Shown here one piece after another: positions 55,000 through 64,000 of a stretch of DNA of 64,000 nt. The stretch lies in NCBI GenBank assembly GCA_963921195.1, contig OY992536.1, positions 290,799,530 to 290,863,529 of the forward strand, read 5' to 3'. The translations under genes were made by a program, and so were the position numbers. Below the pieces are notes generated by a model. That model saw nothing but the letters and a program-made list of their open reading frames with translations. It ran no database searches and was not told the origin of the DNA. The number at the start of each line of letters is the position of its first letter. Position 1 is the stretch's first letter. This stretch comes from Pegoplata infirma (lineage: Eukaryota; Arthropoda; Insecta; Diptera; Anthomyiidae).

Positions 55000-55912
55000 C
55001 AGGGTGTTTCAAGTTCGAGTTTCTTTTTCAAATGCAAAGTAAACACACATTTCTAGAAGATATTTATTATATGTTTGTTAATATATATAGTAGAGATTCT
55101 ACCATTTATGAACAATAAATAATATCTTAGAAACGTCCTCCGTGTGTGCACTTACACACGTCGATTCCTCTAGCGAAATTTTCGATGACACCAACGGATT
55201 ACGATATTGTGACATTTAGAGAACTTTTTCTTCGCCTATTGTTTATGATATCGAATTAACGATGTGTGTTTCAATAAGATGGTGTGCCATGCCATGCAGC
55301 CAACGAAACAACGAATTAATTGCGAGCGGAATTCCCGGAAAATATGATTTCACGAAGATCGGAAGCAATTTGGCCGCTAAGATCGCCAAAGTCAATGGAT
55401 TACGGTATCGTGACATGTTGACAACTTTTTTTTTGCCTATTGTTGATGATATGGATATTAACGATATGAGGTTTCAACAATATGGTACGCCACACAGCCA
55501 ACGAAACGATGAATTTATTGCGAGCGAAATTCCCGGAAGAATAATTTCACTTAGATCTGAAGCAATTTGGCCGCCAGTATCGCCAGATTTTACGACTTTG
55601 GACTATTTTCTTTGGAACTATCTTTAAGAGAGTGTTTAAATAAGTAAACCAGAAACAATTTAAGTCTTGAAAGACAACATTCTTCGTGGAATTGGCGAGG
55701 TAAAGCCACAGTTATGCCAAAATGTCATAGAAAATTTCGCTTTAAGAATCGACGTGTGTCTGCGTACACACGGGGACATTTGGAAGATATTATTTTTTAT
55801 TTATAAATGGTAGAACCTTTACTATGTATATTAATAAATAGATTATAAATTTCCTTTAAAAAAGTGTGTTTATTTTGCATTTTAAAAAGAAACTCGAACT
55901 TGAAACACCCTG
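55000..55912 (+). mobile_element. mariner-family element with about 200-bp terminal inverted repeats
   Basis: CAGGGTGTTTCAAGTTCGAG at 55000 is inverted at 55912; similarity continues for about 200 bp, and TA flanks both ends (54998-54999, 55913-55914). A remnant transposase (about 55187-55627, +) contains the conserved words VNGLRYRDM, MRFQQYGTPHSQRN, WPPVSPDFTTLDYFLW. It has a 201-bp in-frame tandem duplication. Much of the N-terminal part is absent, so it is presumably inactive. Confidence 0.85.
55262..55627 (+). pseudogene. Remnant mariner-type transposase frame
   Basis: 121 codons open. The second half carries FFLPIVDDMDI, MRFQQYG and the terminal SPDFTTLDYFLWNYL, in the place of the last catalytic Asp region (usual form PDLTPLDFFLW). 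The first half is a degraded repeat of the same segment. DNA-binding N-terminus and first catalytic Asp are not seen. The ATG is not a natural transposase start. Confidence 0.75.
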
Positions 55913-56899
55913 TATTTTGTACTGTTGAAATATGCAATTAAATACTTGTGCTTAAATACTTTGTTCAGTTTGTTATTTAGTTACCTTTGAAAATAACGTT
56001 GTTTTATAAAAATAATATTTTTATTTTATTGTCAGTTGGATAAAAACTTTTCTTCAATAAACAATATTTTTGTACATTTTTATATTAAAAACCTTTAAAC
56101 AAATCATGTATTTTAACTTGTACCACATTAATATTGGTTACCGATATCTCGAAAATTATATATTTCTTATCTGGTTGTAAGTACGTTTGGGCAACGTTAA
56201 ACAAAAACTATTTTGTTTTGAGCATTTTCATAAAATTTGTTCTTAAATTTAGTCCAAACTTGAAACTTTGACTTATTTTTGCGGGGTCAAAGAATTAACA
56301 TATTTGGCTCAAAATTTTACCAGTTACTTATTTCAGATCATTTAAAAATTTTCAGAATATGGACCACTCTATTGAGCACGTCTCGAAAAAAAATAGATTT
56401 CTACCGTAATAGAATACGGTAAGAAATTCTAAATGTTACCTTATTTATATGGTCAAAAACAGAAAAAAATCGAGTACTTTAGAACAATCATACTCAAAAT
56501 ACTATTTAAAAAATTAAAAATATAATTTAAAGGTCAAAAAGCGGGATAAAGCGGGATGAAGCGGGACTTTCGTTTAAAAAGCGGGATAGAAATTCAAGGC
56601 GGGGTGAGACATCAAAAAGCGGGATAATCCCGCCAAAAGCGGGATGGTTGGTCAGGTTACGTATGAGTAACATTTATGCAAATATTTAATACTCATTCGC
56701 TATGTTGAAACAAGAAAATACAAGTAAATTACAAAATTGTTATAAAATTAAATATTTAAATACGATTCTCTCGAAAAAAACGAAAAACACATGTCTGATT
56801 TTGTTTTTGTGGATAGACAAATATCTAAACTTAAAAAAAAAGGAAAAAGTAAAAAAGTAAGCGTATTTTTTTATAAATTAACATTTTAAAAAAATGAAT

Positions 56900-57930
56900 G
56901 TTTTAATAATAATAGAACAAATTCCTTCTAGCATCTGGTTATTAATACCACACTTATCATCTTATCAAAAAATCCTCTTACCGTAACACTGGTTCCTTTT
57001 TTTTTATTATATTATCCAACTTAAATGCTCCCGTAGACAGTGAAGTGGGTGCATAAAGAACTTACAGGTAATCCTCAAATAATGCGTTTCTATTTAAATG
57101 CGATTTCGTTTTAAGCTAACAATAAGTAAGTGGCTCAGTTCTCACGTGAAAATCTGTTAAACTCCATACAAAAAAACACAATAATTTTCACTGGCTTAAT
57201 AAGTAAATAGTAATTTATCTAAAAAACACTATTAGCAAATTTACACAAATGATACACACTATTTAATAAGCGGCAAAATTTGACAATTAAAAAAAATTGA
57301 GGCAATTTCCAATTATTGGCATATAAATATTAATTATTTCAGATAAATCCCAAAAGAGCTAAATTTAGCTTGATATTTGTTGTATGTGATGACAGCTGTT
57401 GATGTTTCAAAAAATTTGTTGTTCACCGATGAACTACTTACGAGCCTCTACGCTCTGAACAAAAATGTATCCAATTGAGGTTCCATAAACACGATATTAT
57501 GTGAGTTCTGAATCTTAATTAAAACATTTTTGATTAATGCGTAAGTTAAGGGTTTTCTGTATTTTATATATTTCTAGATTGATAATAAATTAAATAAATT
57601 TAATTTATTATTTGTAAATACAATATTAGTTACTATCTGTTATTACATACATATGCAGTATTTCATTGATAATTATCATAATAAATAAATTGATATAAAT
57701 ATTTGTCATATTTATGTCGTGTGCCGTTTTGGGTATTAAATGTTAGTTAGCATAGGTGGGAAACAAAATTATGATAATTATAAATCAAAAAATATATTTA
57801 ATTATAATTTGATATGGGAAAATATTCAGTTTATAAATACATACATTTTTCCTAGAAATATTTTTTTTCTTTCTCCTACTCTATTTCTTATCTTTAATCA
57901 ATGACATTTCAGTGAAAAGTTTAATCTAAT
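56900..57930. other. AT-rich stretch, no gene seen
   Basis: Apparently single-copy AT-rich DNA between two mobile-element clusters. No coding frame longer than chance, TIR pair or RNA gene is visible. Confidence 0.45.
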
Positions 57931-57943
57931 GTACTATGTATAT

Positions 57944-59268
57944 TAAAGGTGTCCTAACGACTAAGGTAATTTTTCAAAATCACTTTTTAATACGTGGTAG
58001 GGTCCTAAATTGTAGTTTTGTATCTAAAAATGAGTGAGCCAAAATTTGGAGACAATCGGATAAAAATAACTCGTGCCGAAAATGGATTGAAGTTTTGGGA
58101 CACTCTTATCTGATGAAAAAACGCGTTTTTTCTAGTTTTTAAAAAAATATTGGTATATGATATTTTTTGTTAATTTTTTTGTTGAGTAATATGAAAATGG
58201 TAATAAATTACCTTTCCAAAAAGCTTAAAGAAATTCAAATCGGATGAAAAATAAGCATTTTACGCATACATGCCCCAGACCATTGCATGGTTTTTAAAGC
58301 CAAAATTTGAAAATTTTCAAAATTTTTAGGCAAAAAAATAAAAAAAATTAAATTTTACTTTATAATTATATTAAATACATGTTATAGATAAAAACTAACA
58401 GATATGGTAGTCTAACTTTTTTTTCATTTGGCGTGGGTAGTGATATAATTTCCGCGGATTCCAAAGAAAATGAGTTTTTCTAAAATAATTTAGCAAATAT
58501 GGGAAACAATTTTCTGTATTGTATTATACGAAGTGAAATACATAAATTCTGTAAATTTTTTGAGAATTCGAGCATCTTTAACCCCTTTTTGTCGAGGTGA
58601 AATGACAAATTTGAGACGTTATACATTTCTATAATACAAAATATCTGCATATATCCGATTTCTCAAAAGTTACAGAATTTACGTTTTACACTTCGATCCG
58701 CACAATAGAGCACAAATTTTCAAAAATTTGCTTAATTATTTTAGAAAAACGCATTTTATTTGGAATCCGCGGAAATTTTATCACTACCCGCGCCAAATAA
58801 AAAAAAAGCTTGACTACCATATCTGCTATTTTTAATCTTAAACATGTTTTCAATTTGATCATAAAGTAAAATTAAATTTTTACTATTTTTTTGCCTAAAA
58901 ATTTTGAAAATTTTGAAATTCTGGCTCTAAAAACCATACAATGGTCTGGGGCATGTATGTGTAAAATGCTTATTTTTCATCCGATTTTAATTTTATTAGT
59001 CGTTTTGAAAAGGTAATTTAGTACCATTTTCATATTATTTCACAAAAAATTTAACAAAAAATATCAAATACCAATGTTTTTCCAAAAACTAGAAAAAACG
59101 AGTTTTTCGTTCTTATAAGAATGTCCCAAAACTTCAATCCATTTTCGGCACGAGTTATTTTTAGCCGATTGTCCCCAAATTTTGGCTCACTCATTTTTAG
59201 ATACTAAAGTACAATATAGGACCCTACCAGGTATAAAAAGGTGATTTTCGTTTTTAAGGACACCTCTA
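57944..59268. mobile_element. Foldback element, TIR TARAGGTGTCC, 8-bp TSD ATGTATAT
   Basis: TAAAGGTGTCCTAA at 57944 and GGACACCTCTA ending at 59268 are flanked by the exact direct repeat ATGTATAT (57936-57943, 59269-59276). Arms of about 600 bp are inverted copies (GGGTCCTAAATTGTAG; AAAATGAGTGAGCCAAAATT; GGCATGTATGCGTAAAATG type). The 8-bp duplication suggests a hAT-like origin. No protein. Confidence 0.8.
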
Positions 59269-59392
59269 ATGTATATACAAATGACGACAGCAACATTTGT
59301 ATGTATTTTAATGACACACATGATCATCGAAAAAATACCGCAAAAATATGCTAAGTTGACATAAAATGTTTTACTGGGATTGCATTTTGTTA

Positions 59393-59968
59393 ACTTACAA
59401 GAAAGGTCTTTCACAGGGCCCACCGATTGTCCTGAAACTTGCATATAGGAAAGAGGGGAGCAAAATAAGAGTTACCTGTTTTTTTTATAACGTCCCAATC
59501 TCACATTTAGCGGGTCAAATGGGAGGGGGGAAAACGGGATTTTTCGTTTTTTGAGGATTTTTCTCATTTTTTTCGAAAGAAACTATATAAACATTTTATA
59601 CAGGTCGAAAGGTTTTTTGAAGGCCTATAAAATGGTGTATCGGTCGTGTCCAAATTCGGCTTCGTTAATTTCGTTATTGTCAAAAATGTATAATCGTTGG
59701 GGTAGTTTATATGGAGATGTAGATATATAATAATCTCGATCAAAATTAAGCTGACCCGTATTTTTTCGTTTGGCGAAATTCCTGCTAGTTCGGCTTTTAT
59801 ACGGATTTTCCCGAAAGTCCTTAATTTTTCATAAGGTGGCAACCCTTTTTTAAATTTGAGATTGGGCAGCCAAAAAAAAAACAGGTAGCTCTTATTTTTT
59901 CGCTCTCATTCCCATATTCAAGTTTCAGGGCAATCGGTGGGTGCCCTGTGAAAGACCTTCCTTGTTAA
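59393..59968. mobile_element. Foldback element, ACTTACAAG family, second member
   Basis: ACTTACAAGAAAGGTCTTTC and ACAGGGCCCACCGATTGTCC are inverted at the right end (GGTGGGTGCCCTGTGAAAG, CCTTCCTTGTTAA). The interior minus strand resembles the interior of 42464-43069 (for example PYE.. and TFGK words in translation). No target duplication was identified. Confidence 0.65.
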
Positions 59969-60079
59969 ACGAAATATGTAAGTAACTATGATCTACTACA
60001 AATTTTTAAACTTTAAATAAATTCTATTACAATTATTAAATGAACATGAAAAGTCACAAGGATCTATCAGTTCTCGAAA

Positions 60080-60464
60080 CATTGAGCGTGTTCAGCAGAG
60101 AAACCTGCTACTCAAAAGTTGAGATGTAGCATGTTTTGATTAGTTGACTCTGCTGAACGCATTTTTTTATGAATGTTTTAAAATATTGGAATAAATTATT
60201 ATTTTTTTTATATTTTCATTTATTTTTTCTGTGGAAAATACTTTTTTATTATATTTTTGGTTATATCCTTGAATAACGTAAAAAAAAAATTATTTCAATA
60301 AAACAATTTATCAGTTTGTGATCAAATGTAGCATAATTTTTGTACGCTACCAGTGATGAGAAGCGCTCACTCAACATGTTGACTGAAATGTCAAAAATTA
60401 AACCGTTCAGCAGAATGTTGGGGAGCAGCTGAGTAGCAGCTTTCTCTGCTGAACGTACCCATTG
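60080..60464. mobile_element. Foldback element with GTTCAGCAGAG repeats
   Basis: CATTGAGCGTGTTCAGCAGA at 60080 and TCTGCTGAACGTACCCATTG ending 60464. Subterminal GTTCAGCAGA or its inverse recurs (60150, 60406), together with AAACCTGCTACTCA/TGAGTAGCAGCTTT. About 385 bp with no coding capacity. Confidence 0.65.
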
Positions 60465-60631
60465 TCAAAAAACTTTAAAGGCGTTTTTCTCAAAAATAGC
60501 TTTTTAGACTTTGCATGTTTTAGAATGGAACCGCCGATGTGTGCTGACGTTAAGAGTTGTTAGCCACTTAAAACCAAACATTATGTTGTATAGTAACTCA
60601 CAAATGAGCCGTGAAGTCGACATTATACATA

Positions 60632-61630
60632 TGAGGCATTCCACACCAAATGTCCCGCTACAGAAAAACATGTGTCCAGTAAATTTCTGAATAGGTTGTT
60701 TGGATAGCCCTATATGAAACTAAGAAAATTGCGTTTTTGGTTTTTCAAATTTTCAAAAACTGGGATTAGGAGGTGTGGTCAAATATTGAAAAAAATGGTA
60801 AAATTTGTGGCAAGTTGCCTTGATTAAATATTTATCACATTAAAACGGAATGCACCACAATGTCAAAAATTTACATTCTTATATAGTTTTGTATGGGCTA
60901 TCGACTAAATTTTTTTTTTTTGGAAAATTTTCAGAACCCGTTCTGAAATTTTTCATTTTTTAAAAAAGTCAATTTATCAAAAATCCGGCCACTTTTTTTT
61001 TTATTTTTTAATTTTTTTTTAAAAGTTTAGATCGCATTTGAACTTTAAACTTTATAACAATTTTGTAGTTTGCTTGTATTTCTTTGTTTTAACGTTGCGA
61101 ATGAGTAATATTAATTGCATAAATATTCCTCATACGCTGTGTTAAATTGTTTTGAAATTTACAATTCAAATGCGATTTTCTCGAAAAAAACGAAAAAAGG
61201 GTTTCTGATTTTTTTTGTGTGGATGGACAAACATCTAAACTTAAAAAAAAAAATGAAAAAAGAAAAAAAAAGTGGCCGGATTTTTAATAAATTGACTTTT
61301 TTAAAAATGGAAAATTTCAGAAGGGGTTCTGAAAATTTTCCAAAAAAAAAAAAATTTAATCGATAGCCCATACAAAACTATATAAGAATGTAAATTTTTG
61401 AGATTGTGGTGCATTCCTTTTTAATGTGATAAATATTTAATCAAGGCAACTCGCCACAAATTTCACCATTTTTCCAATATTTGACCAGGCCTCCTAAGCC
61501 CAGTTATTGGAAAATGTAAAAACCAAAAACGCAATTTTCTAAGTTCCATATAGGGCTATCCATACAACCTATTCAGAAGTTTAACGTACATATGTTTTCT
61601 TTCGCTGGACATTTGGTGTGGAATGCCTCA
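60632..61630. mobile_element. Long-inverted-repeat element (LIR copy D)
   Basis: TGAGGCATTCCACACC at 60632 and GGTGTGGAATGCCTCA ending 61630. The arms are about 450-500 bp; the centre near 61110-61140 is partly deleted (CTCATACGCTGTGTTAAATT). Flanks ACATA / TATGTA are TA-rich as in copies A and C. Confidence 0.8.
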
Positions 61631-61997
61631 TATGTATACTAGATTACCACCGCCCTCCACCTTGTGATTAATTTTAATTTATTTATTATGATTTTTGCAT
61701 CTTTTAAAGTAAACTTTTAGATTACGCTCTCAAAAGGGATTGAAATTGTAATTTTATATAATGAATCTACTTTTGTTTGGTTTTTGATTTTAATTTTTTT
61801 TTTCATTATTTTACCTTATTTTTATTTACATCTGTTTTCTTAATAAAAGCTTGTGTTTAAATTTGACATCATCTTGTTTAAGTTTAACGGTCATATTTTT
61901 AACATATCTTTGATAACAGTCATCAACTTGTGTACATAAATGAGCTTTTTGAATGTAAAAACAAAAGCTTTATTGTTTTACAGTGCTGCCAGATATT

Positions 61998-62165
61998 GAA
62001 AATAAGAAGTAAAAACCGCTATAAACCTCAGTTTGACTATAAAAGCTAACGATTAACAAAACAGAGAAAAAATAATTAATGTTTTCATTTTCTTAAAACC
62101 AAAAATTTTAGTAACTTCGGTTAGTAACTTGGATAATAATTCACCTCGTGGTGAATAAAAAAAAT
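61998..62165 (-). repeat. Dispersed repeat, second copy (minus), interrupted
   Basis: The minus strand matches 20171-20357 (TTCACCACGAGGTGAATTAT to AGTCAAACTGAGG). The match stops at CAGCTG, where the element at 62178-63497 is inserted, and related A/T-rich sequence resumes beyond 63498. Confidence 0.65.
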
Positions 62166-62177
62166 ATTTATCAGCTG

Positions 62178-63497
62178 CACTCAAAAAAATACGTTAGTAA
62201 AAAAATTTGTAAAGTGGTTTGTATCTCAACTTTACTACTTTTTTACTAAATTCTACTAAAAAATACATTTTTAGTAATTCTTTTTAGTAAACTCGCTTTA
62301 CAAACTATTAATTTTATACTGATTTTTTAATAATTTTTTCAGTTGATTTTTTAAAAATTATCGTACTAACTTTTGATAATTATTTTGTAAATTTTACAAT
62401 ATTAGTTAGTAAATTTCGTTTTTTTTTCTCTAGAAAACCTATACACTATAATTAAAAAAATTTTTATTTTATTAAAATATTTGGAAATTAAAAAAATATA
62501 TTATTAGTTATTTTTTTTAACGATAAAACTGCGCTTTGATGAGTATGAATATGTTTATTATTTTTAATATTCATTTACGCTTCATTGTTTTTTTTTTTTT
62601 TTCAATTTAAAAAAAATATATATTAAAACAAAATAAAGAAAAGAGAAGACATGCAAAATTTAAAAAACAATGCCGACCTTTTCAAATGGAAAATTCCATA
62701 ATAACATCATCAGTTCTTTTTTTCTTTCTTCTTTACTTGCGGAATTTTTTTGTTTATGCTATCCACGAATATTTTTTTCTCACGCACATAAAGGGTTGAT
62801 TTTTGTGTAATTTACTTTATGCCTTTCTTTGAATATTTTAGTCACAAAATAACATTCGATCGGTGAACATCGCGCGACGGGTAAAATGAATAAAAAAATT
62901 TTGTTTAAAATTATGTAACTCGTTTTTTATTTTTAGAATAATAAAGCAAAATAGGAAATGATGACAACAGGTAACAATTGTATATTTATGTGATCTATTT
63001 AAAACATTATGTTGATATTTTTTTTTATTTTAGTTCACCGTACACCAATTTATTCAACATCAATCTTCAAAGAATTAATTTTATATGGTAGTATGTATAT
63101 TTTATATTAAAAAAATGTGTTCAATATTTTCTCTTTTTTAGATCGAAAATTCTAACAAAAACTGACTTGCATGGAAATAGTTATTGGCGACAACAATCGC
63201 AATACGCAATTGCAATTTACATGATGTATACAAATACCAAAAATTAAAAATACACAATTTACAATTTTTTTACAAAAAAAGTTAATATTATTTACAAACG
63301 CGTTTTAAAATCCATTTTACAAAAATTGTACAGAAAAATTTAGTAATACTAATTTTTTTAGTATTTTTAAGATTACTAATTTTTGAAAACCAAAGTTTGT
63401 AATGGTAACTGAAAAAGTTATCGGGCACAAATTGAAAACTTTATTAGTAATGGTAACAGACTTTTTTGTAAGGAATACTAACAAATTTTTATGAGTG
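62178..63497. mobile_element. CACTC-ended element, 1.3 kb, TG target duplication
   Basis: CACTCAAAAAAATACGTTAG at 62178 and CTAACAAATTTTTATGAGTG ending at 63497, flanked by TG on both sides (62176-62177, 63498-63499). The uninterrupted paralogue at about 20208-20215 shows the site as CACCAGCTGG. The interior is rich in TTAGTAA/TTACTAA words. No convincing transposase. Confidence 0.7.
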
Positions 63498-63529
63498 TGG
63501 TAAAGAAAACGTAACATAATTACTTTTGA

Positions 63530-63665
63530 TAATTTTTTTTTCATCAATATCTTTTTTTCATCAATATTTTTTTATTTCATCAATATTTTTTTTTTAAATA
63601 CTTTTTTTTCATCAATATTTTTTTTCGTCAATATTTTTTTTCATTAATATTTTTTTTTTATTTCA
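63530..63665. repeat. T-rich array (TTTTTTTCATCAATA words)
   Basis: Seven copies of TTTTTTTTCATCAATATT-like words, the inverse of the A-rich array at 19590-20170. Confidence 0.8.
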
Positions 63666-63818
63666 ATTTGAACAAAAAATGAAATGTGCTGTAAACATTT
63701 TTATATCTTTAATGGCACCAAAAAAATTAAAGTATACCTCCAGTAGACCAAAACCACCAAAGGGTTTTGAAAGTTTAGATAAAGTTTTTTTATGGCTCCA
63801 TGTAATTTTTATTGTTTT

Positions 63819-64000
63819 TATACCCTACACAGTGTTGCCACCTCATGTGTAATTACACATATCATGTGTAATTTTTTTTTCATGTGTAGCCCATGTGTAA
63901 TTGACTGCATGTGTAATTCATGTGTAATTTGAAATTTTTACTTTTTAAAGTATTTTTTTTCATAATTTGTTTTAACAAAACTTTTAGCAGATTTTTCTGC
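63819..64000. mobile_element. mini-me start interrupted by a hAT-like element running off the window
   Basis: TATACCCTACAC at 63819 is the mini-me start. At 63830 the sequence changes to CAGTGTTGCCACC, a terminus common among hAT elements. It is followed by six copies of ATGTGTAATT or its inverse (63846-63930) that look like subterminal repeats. The other end is outside the window. Confidence 0.55.

Larger units (their letters stand above)
54499..56659. mobile_element. hAT-like element, TIR TAACCTGACCAAC, 8-bp TSD CGTATGAG
   Basis: TAACCTGACCAACTG at 54499 and GGTTGGTCAGGTTA ending 56659 are inverted, and CGTATGAG occurs directly at 54491-54498 and 56660-56667. Subterminal copies of GCGGGA(T/C) cluster at both ends (three at 54528-54580, at least six at 56539-56645), as expected for transposase-binding repeats. 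No hAT transposase is present; the interior holds mini-me and mariner insertions. Confidence 0.85.
54288..56897. mobile_element. Long-inverted-repeat element (LIR copy E), internal part, split by insertion
   Basis: 54288-54498 matches the inner left arm of the LIR palindrome (TGTCTATCCACACAAAAAAA; AATTTGCTTGTATTTTCCTG), and 56668-56897 matches the centre and inner right arm (ATACTCATTCGCTATGTTG). The outer ends are absent. The split is exactly at the 8-bp duplication of the hAT-like element. Confidence 0.7.

Overview
The window is AT-rich nuclear DNA of a higher fly. Gene structure (short GT..AG introns), a neuropeptide F precursor very like that of Drosophila, and many copies of dipteran 'mini-me'-type repeats (TA and GTCY microsatellites) point to Brachycera, probably a calyptrate such as a blow fly or house-fly relative. 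The species cannot be fixed from sequence alone. Most of the 64 kb is transposon-derived; I can support three protein-coding genes.

Layout: 1-6.3 kb holds 29/35-bp minisatellite arrays carried inside terminal-inverted-repeat (TIR) elements. At 6.5-7.5 kb (+) is a complete three-exon gene for the mitochondrial F1-ATPase assembly factor ATPAF1/Atp11. From 8.5 to 24.4 kb lie a third minisatellite array split by an 8-bp-TSD element, several elements with CACTC ends, a mini-me copy, a mariner remnant, foldback elements and low-complexity arrays. From 24.75 to 36.65 kb (+) is an eight-exon gene for an SV2-related major facilitator transporter (538 aa). Its introns hold a 2.6-kb hAT-like element, a 329-bp tandem repeat, a LINE inserted in a small DNA transposon, and a mini-me copy. 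At 41.0-41.5 kb (-), convergent with the transporter, is the complete coding sequence of neuropeptide F (93 aa). A mini-me end and a long-inverted-repeat element lie directly upstream of its start codon.

From 42 to 64 kb I see no host coding sequence. It is a nest of mini-me copies, giant palindromic elements, hAT-like elements with exact 8-bp target duplications, and a mariner derivative. The clearest stack is at 54.3-56.9 kb: a palindrome interrupted by a hAT-like element, which itself contains mini-me and mariner sequence.

The three genes have no obvious shared pathway (mitochondrial assembly, membrane transport, peptide signalling). I found no previously undescribed multi-gene system. 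The unusual content is structural: a family of elements with CACTC/CACAG ends and 2-bp target duplications that can be checked against empty paralogous sites, a family of about 1-kb near-perfect palindromes landing in the same microsatellite of mini-me, and transposons placed against the npf start.
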